DNA from: Collimonas antrihumi
GTDB lineage: Bacteria; Pseudomonadota; Gammaproteobacteria; Burkholderiales; Burkholderiaceae_D
DNA length: 64,000 bases
Direction of reading: 5' to 3'
Assembly: GCF_018304965.1 (NCBI RefSeq)
Contig: NZ_JAGQED010000005.1
Span: 124,001-188,000 of the forward strand
Every line of letters starts with the position of its first letter. Position 1 is the stretch's first letter. The notes beneath the pieces are model-generated. The model ran no database searches. It was given only the letters and a program-made list of their open reading frames with translations, and was not told the DNA's origin. Positions 7,795-15,778 of the stretch are shown here, piece by piece. The position numbers and the translations under genes are program-made.

Positions 7795-8249
7795 CAGTAG
7801 GCTATATGCAGGCGGCGGTACAGGAAGCCGAGGACAAACAAGGGGCCGATCAGCAGGAAACGCAAATCGTCAAAGAATGACGGTTTCTTACCCTCGATCT
7901 TGTGTCCGATAAACTGACCTATCCAGGCGATCACAAACACGCTGACCGAAAGCGGCAGCACCACGCCCGGCGGCAAGACGTAGAGCAACGCCAGCATCGC
8001 GCCCGACATCAGCAGCATGCCGATTGCCAGCGGCGTCGACAGGGAAAAATAGTAAAGCATGGCGGCCAGGGCAGCCGCCAACGCCACCCAGGGATGAATC
8101 GCCCACAGCAAACCCAACAGCGTGAAAACGATTACCGGCACGCAAATGAAATGGATCACTTCATTCACCGGATTCAGGTGACTTTCGGCGTATTTGGCCA
8201 GCAGGGTATCTATAGAACGGCCTGCAGCCGGTTGCGATTGCTGGTTCAT
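7794..8249 (-). CDS. Mpo1-like (DUF962) integral membrane protein
   Basis: A 151-aa membrane protein with the DUF962/Mpo1 pattern: N-terminal LLAKYAESHLNPVNEVIHFICVP, with the conserved HxxxNxxxHxxG-type histidines, then hydrophobic segments at about residues 36-56, 60-80, 84-104 and 115-145, and the C-terminal GHKIEGKKPSFFDDLRFLLIGP signature. Yeast Mpo1 is an Fe(II) dioxygenase of phytosphingosine-derived 2-hydroxy fatty acids; the bacterial role is uncertain. The start at 8249 has GGAG 6 bases upstream (an in-frame ATG four codons earlier lacks this). The stop overlaps the panE-like start. Confidence 0.85.
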   Translation of the reverse strand: MNQQSQPAAGRSIDTLLAKYAESHLNPVNEVIHFICVPVIVFTLLGLLWAIHPWVALAAALAAMLYYFSLSTPLAIGMLLMSGAMLALLYVLPPGVVLPLSVSVFVIAWIGQFIGHKIEGKKPSFFDDLRFLLIGPLFVLGFLYRRLHIAY

Positions 8250-8290
8250 GAAGGTCTCCATATTTTTTTGTATGCGACCATCTTAGACCT

Positions 8291-9073
8291 TCATTTTTCC
8301 GCGCGCTTGAACGCAATCGCCATCTTTTGCAGTTCTGACGGCACCACGCCGAAGGTATTGCGGAAAGTCCGGCTCATGTGCGCCAGATCGGCAAAGCCGG
8401 CGGTGTGCGCAGCATCCGTCATATTGTCGCCGCGCGCTACTGCCTCGACCCCTGCCAGCAAGCGCGACCAAAGTAGATAACGCGACAATGACTAGCCGGT
8501 CTGCTGCCGGAACAGGTGGGTGAAACGGCTGACGGATAAGCGCACGCCGGCCGCCAGCGCCGCGCCGCTTAGTCCAGGTTCCGGATGCGCGGCGATAGCC
8601 GCCAAGGCCTGGCTGATCCGCTGGTCGAAACCTGGCCGTGCCGGTTCATGGTGCGTTGCGCACGCTATCCAGTCCTGGCTTAATTGCTCGGCACGCTGCA
8701 AATCCAGTCCGCCATGCCTGGCTTGCTCAAGGCCGATCTGTACTTGCGTGCATTCCGGGTCGTCGCCAAAAGCTGCAACCAAAGCGCTCGGCGTGGTTTG
8801 CGCGCGCTGCGGCAATTCGATAAACAGATGCGCCAGCAGCGTGGCCTCGCAATGAATCTGATGCGGCTGGTTGGAGGAAAAAATCGCCGCACGGGTGCTG
8901 GTCCATGGCTGGTCCGGCGCCAGGCGTGCCTGGAACGGTGCGTCCAGCCCCCAGGTTAGCTGGGTCGCGAAATGCGCATGGACTCTGGAATCGATGCCGG
9001 GGCCGATAACCAGGGCCCGGCCGCGCCACAGAAACAGATGGGAACGTTGCGGATTCATGGGGCGTATCAGCAT
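8291..9073 (-). pseudogene. AraC-family regulator interrupted by an in-frame TAG
   Basis: Two collinear ORFs in the same frame together make a normal-length (~260 aa) AraC regulator. The N-terminal cupin-like sensor starts MLIRPMNPQRSHLFLW, and the C-terminus holds the two helix-turn-helix motifs (GVRLSVSRFTHLFRQQTG, then MTDAAHTAGFADLAHMSRTFRNTFG). Between TG and SLSRYLLWSRL, inside the first HTH, the codon at 8494-8492 is TAG where homologs have one amino acid. Nothing else is missing, so a single substitution (or a base-call error) explains it. Without suppression the product ends at the first HTH and loses the second. It lies 22 bases after the cupin gene on the same strand. Confidence 0.8.
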
Positions 9074-9095
9074 CGTGTCGGAGTGACCAGGCAGG

Positions 9096-10040
9096 TTAGA
9101 ATTTGTGGCAGGTGCAATTACCCCAGCGGTACAAATGCATTTTATGGAAAATGTTTTTAATCTCGTTCGGCACACCGCCAAACAATACTTCGGGAGCGGT
9201 CAGGCCAAACACGCCCAGGCTGATCGACGGCTCCAGCGCCACCACCGCGTGCCAGGTGCGCTTGGGAATGAACAATGCATCACCCGCCTCGACCCGCGCA
9301 TATAAGCCTTGTGTCTTTTCAAACTCCTTGAGCTGGTCGGGCTGCTGATCCAGCTGAGAGATATCGATATCACTCAGGATCGCGCCCCAGTCGTATTTTT
9401 CGGAAATGCACATGTGCGGCGTTTGTTCGGGTGGAAACAGGATAAATTCCTTGCTGCCGCGCACCTGGCAAAACCAGTTATTCGGAAAATCGTAATGCAA
9501 GCCGGTCACCGTGTTGGCCGGCCCCATGAAGACATACTCCCAGGTCCAGCGCAAACCCGGCCACAGATCCTTGATCGAGAAATCATGGCGCAGCGCAGGA
9601 AATTCATCGAGGATATTCCATTGCGCCAGATACATGCGATCAGGTTGAAACGATTGCATGTGCGACCAGTCGAGAAAAAACCGCTCCCCCGCCGCCAGTT
9701 GATGACGGCGCCGGTCCGGCAGCAAGCCGACGTCGTCCGGCAGGGCTTGCCTGCCCAGCGTCGCCAGCTCTTGCAGATAGGGACCGACCGGCATCACCGG
9801 CCGGTGCCGGGTCTGCCCCTGCTCCACAAGGCCATTCTGGAACTTCACCTGCGGTTCGGAACCATCCTTGTAACGCAGCGCCGCCATCTGCTCGAACGAC
9901 CAGCTTTGCTGCGCCGGCCAGTTACGCAGCGCGCCCTTGACCAGCAAGGGCCGGGTACGGTCGCCGAAGCCACCCTCGCGTTGCAGCTGCTCGGCATCGA
10001 TCTGGTCGACTAACTGAAAGGAAGGGCCGCGAATCGTCAT
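9096..10040 (-). CDS. JmjC/cupin-8 family Fe(II)/2-oxoglutarate oxygenase-like protein
   Basis: A 314-aa cytosolic protein of the cupin-like (JmjC, cupin-8) superfamily. The metal-binding triad is visible: TGLHYDFPNN (H and D about residues 190-192) and the distal KRTWHAVVALEPSIS histidine about 70 residues later. The N-terminus has the usual RPLLVKGALRNWPA lead-in. Members include protein hydroxylases and tRNA-modifying enzymes, so the substrate is open. The C-terminus ends in a Cys/His cluster (GNCTCHKF) that is unusual and might bind metal. The next gene downstream is the broken AraC regulator. Confidence 0.78.
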   Translation of the reverse strand: MTIRGPSFQLVDQIDAEQLQREGGFGDRTRPLLVKGALRNWPAQQSWSFEQMAALRYKDGSEPQVKFQNGLVEQGQTRHRPVMPVGPYLQELATLGRQALPDDVGLLPDRRRHQLAAGERFFLDWSHMQSFQPDRMYLAQWNILDEFPALRHDFSIKDLWPGLRWTWEYVFMGPANTVTGLHYDFPNNWFCQVRGSKEFILFPPEQTPHMCISEKYDWGAILSDIDISQLDQQPDQLKEFEKTQGLYARVEAGDALFIPKRTWHAVVALEPSISLGVFGLTAPEVLFGGVPNEIKNIFHKMHLYRWGNCTCHKF

Positions 10041-10158
10041 GGTAAATAAAATCGGAAATGAAGGATCTGAAATAAAGCGGCATGTGCCGACAGTAATTCA
10101 CTAGTTTAGCAGGATGGCTTGAGAAATTTTCTGCCGCGATTGTCTCTGGAATTTGCGA

Positions 10159-11427
10159 CTAGAAATTCCGTATATCGTCCTGAATCATCCTGATCCGGTT
10201 ATCACCGTTGAGGCGGTTGATCAACTGCGCTTGCGCCGCCCGCCAAAGCTGATCCCGGTCCATCAGATAACCTTCGGTCCGATAACCATAGCGGCCGTTG
10301 CCAGAATTGGGCACGTCGCCGTAGTAGCTGACGGTGGTGCGGCGGCTTTCGGCAACTTCGTTATAGCGCAGATCCAGGGGCGGTACCCTGGTGACGGACA
10401 GATCCAGCACGATCTGCATCGAATTAGCTTCCTCCACAACTTTACGGTTGAAACGATAGGTGCGCACCGCCGTCGAGCCGTCCTGGTTCTTGACTTCGAC
10501 GTTTTCGCTCATCGCCTCTACGTATTGCCTGAATTTGGGCGAATAGTATATGTAGGAGGTATTCAGGTACATGCCGAGATCGGCTTTGGCGCCGCCTTGG
10601 TATTGAAACCGGGTGAAACCGAGATCGAACAATCCCAGCACGCTTCTGGTGATATCGCTCTCCGGTTCGTTGCTGCTGATTTGCAGCACGACGGTGCCCA
10701 TGCTGTGATATTTTTCAGACAACGGCTGCGCATCCTTATAGGCGCCGTGATCCCGATACACGTCAGAGGCGTTATAAAAAGCCTGGCTGGCGTCGCGATA
10801 CATGGCCCTGCTGCGTTGCGCATTGCGCGCGACCAGGTCTTGCCCTTGCTGGTAATACGCTGCGGCGTCCTTGTTATCGGCTGCATACTTATATTTTTCG
10901 GCTTGTTTCCTGGCGTCTTTATAGTCGCCGTACTTCTGATAAATGTCGGCGGCGGCTGCAAAGCTGATGGCTGCCTGGCGGTCATCCTTGTAGACAACGG
11001 CAGACGTGGCTTTCAGGTAGTACTGTCCAGCCAGCTTTTCCCGCAATGTCGCATCGGGATAGCGCTCCGGCAAATCGGTATACCTGGCGTAATAGCGCCT
11101 TTCGGCCAGCATGGTCCTGATTTCCAGCAGGGCCGAATAGGCGGCTATTTTTTTATCGTACTCCAGCGGATTGGCGCTGTTGATCGCAACCTCATAATGG
11201 CTTTCAATAATCCGCATGCGTTCACGGATGCCGTTTCTTTCATCGCTATCGTCGTAATCTGCTTTCTTGTATTTCTCATCGAGATAGACGAGGGTCGATT
11301 TCACGCTGGCGACATAGTTACCGTCTTCGAACTGCGAAATGGATTTGGATAGAGATGCACAGCCCGCAAGCAATAACGCGCAGCCAAACAACAAAAAAGC
11401 GGATAGGACGGTTTTATTCTTTTGCAT
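10159..11427 (-). CDS. Large lipoprotein with TPR-like repeats
   Basis: This 422-aa protein starts with a lipoprotein signal (MQKNKTVLSAFLLFGCALLLAGC, lipobox LLAGC). Residues about 30-240 are helical with repeated AAxxYQKYGDYKDA-like units (IYQKYGDYKDARKQAEKYK, VYRDHGAYKDAQPLSEKYH), as in TPR/Sel1-like scaffolds. Residues 250-420 are beta-rich with many tyrosines and resemble no family I recognise. The ribosome site AAGGGA precedes the ATG. Aspartate after the lipid cysteine, the usual inner-membrane retention signal, is absent (CASL), so outer-membrane localisation is likely. Function unknown. Confidence 0.7.
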   Translation of the reverse strand: MQKNKTVLSAFLLFGCALLLAGCASLSKSISQFEDGNYVASVKSTLVYLDEKYKKADYDDSDERNGIRERMRIIESHYEVAINSANPLEYDKKIAAYSALLEIRTMLAERRYYARYTDLPERYPDATLREKLAGQYYLKATSAVVYKDDRQAAISFAAAADIYQKYGDYKDARKQAEKYKYAADNKDAAAYYQQGQDLVARNAQRSRAMYRDASQAFYNASDVYRDHGAYKDAQPLSEKYHSMGTVVLQISSNEPESDITRSVLGLFDLGFTRFQYQGGAKADLGMYLNTSYIYYSPKFRQYVEAMSENVEVKNQDGSTAVRTYRFNRKVVEEANSMQIVLDLSVTRVPPLDLRYNEVAESRRTTVSYYGDVPNSGNGRYGYRTEGYLMDRDQLWRAAQAQLINRLNGDNRIRMIQDDIRNF

Positions 11428-11546
11428 TTTTTCCCTTGTTTTTTTCCCCTGTGATGCGCTGCGACGATTTGCAGCGCTTCACCAGCCCGGGCAATGGCAG
11501 ATCTTAAGCGGAAGTACAAGAAGGAAGCAATCTCGGCAGCCACCAT

Positions 11547-11607
11547 AAAAAAACCGCGCTCTCATGACGAGATCGCGGTTAACCGGTGCAGGGGCACTGG
11601 AGGGAGA
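11547..11607 (-). ncRNA. Possible third anti-Shine-Dalgarno small RNA with its own terminator
   Basis: Immediately downstream of small RNA B on the minus strand is GGTCTCCCTCC, again C/U-rich and complementary to ribosome sites. It is followed by a terminator (AACCGCG/CGCGGTT stem with inner TCTC/GAGA pairing, then seven T, 11580-11547). No -10 is visible, so it could instead be a second domain of read-through transcripts from B. The terminator itself is secure. Confidence 0.4.
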
Positions 11608-11613
11608 CCGGGG

Positions 11614-11685
11614 AAAAAAAAGCCCGCCGCCATACGGCAGCGGGCTAAATATCAACATAGGAGAGGATAGGCTCCGATAGACAGC
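11614..11685 (-). ncRNA. Putative ~70-nt anti-Shine-Dalgarno small RNA, copy B
   Basis: Minus strand: -10-like TAGAAT (11694-11689), predicted 5' end CTGTCT (11684-11679), CU-rich TCCTCTCCT (11667-11659), then a stem AGCCCGC(TGCC)/(GGCG)GCGGGCT followed by eight T. The architecture and the terminator match copy A at 6445-6515. A 6-bp inverted repeat ACCTGT-N8-ACAGGT (11716-11735) sits in its -35 region and could be an operator. Confidence 0.6.
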
Positions 11686-11817
11686 TTTATTCTAGTGACA
11701 AACGTTAACTGCCACACCTGTCAGATTTAACAGGTTTACAAATCAGCTGCTTTCGCCGCCATATGATTTATGACAACATTCCCATTTATGCTTTTTTATC
11801 AATCTGCGACTGATTTT

Positions 11818-12210
11818 TCAATTCGCAAGGAACTCGCGCCACGGTTCAAAATATTTTTCGCGCCAGCCAATCTTGACCTGCTCATAATCCTGGTCCGGCA
11901 CGTCCAGATGCACAAGTTCTATGCGCCCATGCTCACCCTGAGGATGAAATGACAGGATCAGGATCGAATCCGGATCGTCTGCAGTAAATGCTGGCGAACG
12001 CCAGGTCTGCACGATCAGCCTGGGCTTGACCACCTGCAGCATGACGCCGGTCAGGGCGCCGTCGAACGCCGAGAACTCAGCGCCGGCGTCGCTACCTATG
12101 GTGACCGGCAAACCGGTGATTGCCTGATGCAGCACCGGATCTACATACATATCGAACAGCGCCTCGGGAGACGCCTTCAAGACCACCGTTTTATAAATCA
12201 CATTGCGCAT
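11818..12210 (-). CDS. SRPBCC (AHSA1/START-like) domain protein
   Basis: A 130-aa soluble protein of the Bet v1-like ligand-binding superfamily. It opens with the standard VVLKASPEALFDMYVD strand-helix and closes with the long C-terminal helix KIGWREKYFEPWREFLA; the middle matches activator-of-Hsp90-type proteins (LIVQTWRSPAF, ILILSFHPQGEHGRIELVH). The ligand is unknown. I take the ATG at 12210, which has AGGAAG about 8 bases upstream, instead of the in-frame ATG eight codons earlier. Monocistronic. Confidence 0.82.
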   Translation of the reverse strand: MRNVIYKTVVLKASPEALFDMYVDPVLHQAITGLPVTIGSDAGAEFSAFDGALTGVMLQVVKPRLIVQTWRSPAFTADDPDSILILSFHPQGEHGRIELVHLDVPDQDYEQVKIGWREKYFEPWREFLAN

Positions 12211-12385
12211 GCTGGTTCTTCCTGCTGTTAGCAAAGCATCAGGTCAGCAAGCGCCAAGGATTCTGCTTAGGAATGGCGCACTGATGAAATTTCCGGGCCA
12301 AGGCCGGGATCGGGGCAAATACGCATAACGCGTACGATTGCAAGTACAGCCACCGCAACAAAACTCTACCTCATTTTTCAAAAAC

Positions 12386-12610
12386 TCATTTCATCGCGCG
12401 TCGCATGCCCACATACAACGCTTCCACCTTCTCGCGCGCCCAATCTGTCTTGCGCAAAAAAGTCAGGCTGGACTTGATGCTGGGATCGCTCTTGAAACAA
12501 CGGATGTCGATCCGCTGTCCCAATCCCTCCCAGCCGTAATGACCTACCAGCTCGGTCAGCATCGCTTCCAGCGTAACGCCGTGCAAATGATGATGTGTAT
12601 TCTGTGTCAT
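12386..12610 (-). CDS. VF530 family DNA-binding protein
   Basis: A 74-aa protein with the full VF530/DUF2132 signature: [18 protein letters not shown], then [31 protein letters not shown]. The Vibrio fischeri VF530 structure showed a small alpha-helical DNA-binding fold; its cellular job is unknown. The ATG at 12610 has GAGA 6 bases upstream; the in-frame TTG five codons earlier looks unnecessary. Alone on its strand. Confidence 0.88.
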   Translation of the reverse strand: MTQNTHHHLHGVTLEAMLTELVGHYGWEGLGQRIDIRCFKSDPSIKSSLTFLRKTDWAREKVEALYVGMRRAMK

Positions 12611-12728
12611 GCGTTTCTCGGTCAAGGTTCAGGCTGACATTCTACGGCCACATGGACCTGTAGCACTGCGCATGACACAGTATTCAAGTTTTTGGATATC
12701 CTGTCATTATCTAAATTACAACCATACA

Positions 12729-12812
12729 GGTTACTCACAGAAATTGTGGACAGTCCTGTTGATAACTACCAGGCGCTTTAGCTATGTCATTGATATATAT
12801 AGATTTTTTATC
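12729..12812 (+). repeat. DnaA-box-like dispersed element, copy 2
   Basis: GGTTACTCACAGAAATTGTGG, AGTCCTGTTGATAACT, CTTTAGCTATGTC and ATTGATATATATAGATTTTTT: most positions agree with copy 3 at 17649-17728 over about 80 bp. DnaA-like boxes occur on both strands (reverse of TGTTGATAA; TTACTCACA weaker), next to an AT-rich tail. Confidence 0.65.
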
Positions 12813-12848
12813 ACTGCACAGAGTTACCGCGCGGCCTGCCTGATATTG

Positions 12849-12875
12849 TTTAAGAATCGTTTAAGAATCGCTTAA
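12849..12875. promoter_or_regulatory. Direct-repeat operator upstream of the QseB-like regulator
   Basis: TTTAAGAATCG occurs twice in tandem (12849-12859 and 12860-12870), followed by a CTTAA third half-site. An 11-bp direct repeat is what OmpR/QseB/PmrA-type dimers bind. It lies 65-90 bases before the start at 12940, so autoregulation is likely. Confidence 0.6.
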
Positions 12876-12939
12876 TTCAATCCGGCTAAACTGTGACGGT
12901 TTTCGGTGTTTGCCATATGTTTGCTAAGGAGCTGGTGCC

Positions 12940-13596
12940 ATGCGTTTGCTGTTGGTAGAAGACGATCTGATGGTGGGCGACGCCGTGCGCAAGGGATTGC
13001 GCCAGGACGGTTTTGCCGTCGACTGGGTGCAGGACGGCGCCGCGGCGCTGAGCGCGCTGGCGCAAGAGGATTATCAGTTGCTGCTGCTCGATCTCGGCCT
13101 GCCGAAAAAGAACGGCCTGGAAGTGCTGAAGTCGCTGCGCGCCGGCGGCAACCGGATTCCGGTGCTGATCCTGACCGCGCGCGATGCCGTATCGGACCGG
13201 GTGGCCGGCCTGGATGGCGGCGCCGACGACTACCTGGTCAAGCCGTTTGACCTGGAAGAACTGGCGGCGCGGATTCGCGCCCTGCTGCGGCGCCAGTCCG
13301 GACGCGCCGAACCGCTGATCGAACTGGGCCAGCTGACGCTCAATCCGGCTACCCATGAAGTGTTGCTGGAAGGCCGCCAGATCAACCTGTCGGCGCGCGA
13401 ATTCGCCTTGCTTCGCGCCTTCCTGGATCGCCCTGGCGTGGTGCTGTCGCGCGCGCAACTGGAAGAAAAAATGTACGGCTGGGATGACAGCATTGAAAGC
13501 AATGCGGTGGAGGTCTACATCCACGCCTTGCGTAAGAAACTTGGCAGCAATTTCATCAAGAATGTGCGCGGCATCGGTTATATGGTGGCCAAATGA
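12940..13596 (+). CDS. qseB: OmpR-family response regulator (QseB/TctD-like)
   Basis: A 218-aa two-domain response regulator. Receiver residues are all present: acidic E7-D8-D9, phosphoacceptor D51 (LLLLDLGLP), T79, and K101 (VKPF). The C-terminal winged-helix DNA-binding domain (about 125-218) ends in the standard VEVYIHALRKKLG and IKNVRGIGYMV. The sequence style (GGNRIPVLILTARD, LSAREFALLRAFLDRPG) is that of QseB/TctD regulators. The ATG has AAGGAG 7 bases upstream. It overlaps the sensor kinase gene by ATGA, so the two are translationally coupled. The symbol is a subfamily guess. Confidence 0.9.
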   Translation: MRLLLVEDDLMVGDAVRKGLRQDGFAVDWVQDGAAALSALAQEDYQLLLLDLGLPKKNGLEVLKSLRAGGNRIPVLILTARDAVSDRVAGLDGGADDYLVKPFDLEELAARIRALLRRQSGRAEPLIELGQLTLNPATHEVLLEGRQINLSAREFALLRAFLDRPGVVLSRAQLEEKMYGWDDSIESNAVEVYIHALRKKLGSNFIKNVRGIGYMVAK

Positions 13597-14930
13597 CGCA
13601 GACTTCATCATCGTCAAAGCTATCAATCCCATCCATACGGAAGAGTTTGCTGCTATGGCTGGCAGTCGGTTTGAGCGGCGCCATCCTGGTGGCCGGCGGC
13701 GCCCTGTATTTCCAGGCGCGCGGCGAAGCCAACGAATTGTTCGACTATCAAATGCGGCAGATCGTCGCCTCCCTGCCGCGCCAGGCGTTTTCGCCGATGA
13801 TCGAGAACGGCGAAAGCGGGCCGGAACTGGATGACCAGATCATGATCCAGATCTGGGACAACACCGGCGTCGTCATCTATCACTCGCATGGGCAAGCAAA
13901 CTTGCCGCTGCAAGCTGAGCTGGGCTTTACCAACGTCCGCCAAAGCAATGGCCTGTGGCGCGTGTACAGTGCACAAATCGGCAATACCGTAGTGCAAATC
14001 GCGCAGCCGCAAAGCGCACGCAACCAGATTGCGGCACAGATGGCGATCAAGACCGTCACTCCCCTGCTGCTGCTGTTTCCCTTGCTGGGCATCTTGATCT
14101 GGGTTGCAGTCGGCCGCGGGCTGGCGCCGATCAGGCGCGCTGCAGCAGAAGTCCAGGCACGCGACATGCACGCCTTGTCGCCAATCCCGGACGTCACGCT
14201 ACCACGTGAAATCCGGCCGCTCACACAGGCGCTCAACGATTTACTGGCGCGCCTCGGCCAATCCATCAATGCGCAACGCGCCTTCGTCGCCGACGCCGCG
14301 CACGAACTACGCACGCCGCTGACCGCCCTGCGCCTGCAAGTCCAGCTAGCTGAACGCGCCATCGACGACAGTGAACGGCGAGCAGCTTTCGGCGATCTGA
14401 AACAAGGGCTGGAACGTGCCACGCATTTGCTGCAGCAATTGCTGACACTGGCGCGTCAGGAACCCGGCGCCTTTGAACAAGCTCACGTCGAACTCGATTT
14501 GCGCGTGCTGCTGCATAGCGTAATCGGCGACTTCGCACTGAGCGCCCACGAGCGCCAGATCGACCTGGGCATCAGCACCGAGATGCCGGCCAGCGTGGTC
14601 GGCAACGCCGACGCCTTGCGCATCCTGTTCAACAATTTGATCGATAACGCCCTGCGGCACAGCCCGCCAGGCAGCAGTATCGATGTCTCGCTCGCCGCCG
14701 ATGCCGCCGGCGTTACGGTTGCGGTGGAAGATGGCGGCCCTGGTATCCCGGAAGCCGATTTGCAGCGTGTGTTCGATCGCTTCTACCGCGCCGCCGACAG
14801 CCAGACACAATCGCACGGCAGCGGCTTGGGGCTGGCGATCGTCAAGCAGATTGCCGATGCCCACCGCGCCAGTGTCAATTTGCAAAATACCGGGCGCGGA
14901 TTGCGCGTCAGTGTGCGCTTTGCGGCCTGA
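13593..14930 (+). CDS. qseC: Sensor histidine kinase (QseC-like)
   Basis: A 445-aa inner-membrane kinase. Transmembrane helix 1 is at about 19-42, a periplasmic sensor of ~105 residues follows, and TM2 is at about 150-172. A HAMP-like linker leads to the phosphoacceptor H237 in AHELRTPL. The ATPase domain has the N box NNLIDNALRHSPPG, the G1 box EDGGPGIP, an F box (FDRFYR) and the G2 box GSGLGLAIV. The periplasmic part carries the acidic residues of QseC/PmrB-type sensors (NGESGPELDDQ), but the signal cannot be deduced. It is the cognate partner of the regulator at 12940, with a 4-base overlap. Confidence 0.92.
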   Translation: MTQTSSSSKLSIPSIRKSLLLWLAVGLSGAILVAGGALYFQARGEANELFDYQMRQIVASLPRQAFSPMIENGESGPELDDQIMIQIWDNTGVVIYHSHGQANLPLQAELGFTNVRQSNGLWRVYSAQIGNTVVQIAQPQSARNQIAAQMAIKTVTPLLLLFPLLGILIWVAVGRGLAPIRRAAAEVQARDMHALSPIPDVTLPREIRPLTQALNDLLARLGQSINAQRAFVADAAHELRTPLTALRLQVQLAERAIDDSERRAAFGDLKQGLERATHLLQQLLTLARQEPGAFEQAHVELDLRVLLHSVIGDFALSAHERQIDLGISTEMPASVVGNADALRILFNNLIDNALRHSPPGSSIDVSLAADAAGVTVAVEDGGPGIPEADLQRVFDRFYRAADSQTQSHGSGLGLAIVKQIADAHRASVNLQNTGRGLRVSVRFAA

Positions 14931-15108
14931 TGCATTATTCGAGATGTTCTTTAAGAGCATCTATGATGGACTTGTAATTTGCCTCGCATAAACGCGGATT
15001 GTGACGCTCCTCGCCTCTGCCCCCTACCTTTTACACTAACGCACTGCAAAAAAGCATCGCTACACTCCAATTACTTACTATTTTAGTAAAAATTTATAAC
15101 TACAATAA

Positions 15109-15132
15109 TGTAACTACATATTTGGAGTTACA
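15109..15132. promoter_or_regulatory. Inverted repeat at the brnT start, candidate BrnA operator
   Basis: TGTAACT and AGTTACA (7-bp arms, 10-base spacer) end directly at the brnT ATG and cover its ribosome site (GGAG). A related TAACTACA lies 15 bases further upstream. BrnTA systems repress themselves, so an operator is expected here. Confidence 0.5.
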
Positions 15133-15417
15133 ATGTTTTCATGGGATGATATCAAAAACCAGGGCAATCAGCGAAAACATGGCGTCAGTTTTGAGGTTGC
15201 AGCGCTCGTCTTTGACGACCCCTTGCATATCACCAGGCGAGAGCGCGTTGAAAACTACGAACATCGGTGGCAAACAGTAGGCATGGTCGGCGGCATCGCC
15301 TTGCTTTTGGTTGCCCACACCTGGCATGAAGCAGAGAGCGGTTCAGAATAGTTTCGAATCATCTCAGCGCGGCGTGCAACAAAGTTGGAAAGGAAAATCT
15401 ATGAACAAGGTACCTGA
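15133..15417 (+). pseudogene. brnT: BrnT-type toxin gene with an in-frame TAG
   Basis: Reading straight through gives a 94-codon BrnT toxin, the usual length. It starts MFSWDDIKNQGNQRKHGVSF, then ALVFDDPLHITRRER, VGMVGGIALLLVAHTW, and ends RIISARRATKLERKIYEQ. BrnT is a RelE-fold ribonuclease, and the C-terminal RIISARRAT strand carries catalytic residues. At 15349-15351 a TAG stop falls between GSE and FRIIS with the frame intact on both sides, so the expressed product would lack the last 21 residues and be inactive. The full frame overlaps brnA by 17 bases, as in intact operons. Confidence 0.85.
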
Positions 15418-15673
15418 ATCAATCCGCAAGGAACTGGCAGCATTAGCCGCCACATCGGAGAACGATATCGATTTCTCCGATCTCCCGGCTACAACTCAAC
15501 AAGACTGGCAAGGTGCAGTCCGTGGAAAATTCTATCGCCCTGTCAAACAACAATTGACGGTGCGGATCGACGCTGATGTCGTGGAATGGCTCAAGGAAGA
15601 AGGAAAAGGATATCAAAGCCGCTTGAACGATATCTTGCGGGCTGCAATGCTGGATAAAGTCCGTCACCGATAG
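15401..15673 (+). CDS. brnA: BrnA-type antitoxin
   Basis: A 90-aa antitoxin. The N-terminal half is acidic and flexible, and neutralises BrnT in characterised pairs (SENDIDFSDLPATTQQDW). The C-terminal half is the ribbon-helix-helix DNA-binding domain (KQQLTVRIDADVVEWLKEEG, then YQSRLNDILRAAM). The ATG at 15401 is preceded by AAAGGAAAA. The gene starts inside the end of the toxin frame. The antitoxin is intact although its toxin is interrupted; it may persist as an autoregulator or as an anti-toxin for related systems. Confidence 0.88.
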   Translation: MNKVPESIRKELAALAATSENDIDFSDLPATTQQDWQGAVRGKFYRPVKQQLTVRIDADVVEWLKEEGKGYQSRLNDILRAAMLDKVRHR

Positions 15674-15778
15674 AGCGGGTGAATTAAAAACATGCACTTG
15701 GTTTTCTTCTTAAGTCTGCTTTAATTTTCAGTATTTATGCTGTGTGCTAGTCCTAGTCCATCTGCAAAGGAGCACAAC

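Noticed and set aside
10153-11352. Long plus-strand ORF (399 codons) over the TPR lipoprotein gene
   Set aside because: It is antisense to a gene with signal peptide, lipobox and ribosome site; the ORF itself has hydrophobic repeats with no domain and arises from codon bias.
8291-15417. Amber recoding as an explanation for both in-frame TAG codons
   Set aside because: sirB1 and the barrel gene also end in TAG, and no suppressor tRNA is visible, so nonsense mutation or base error is simpler; kept only as a check.
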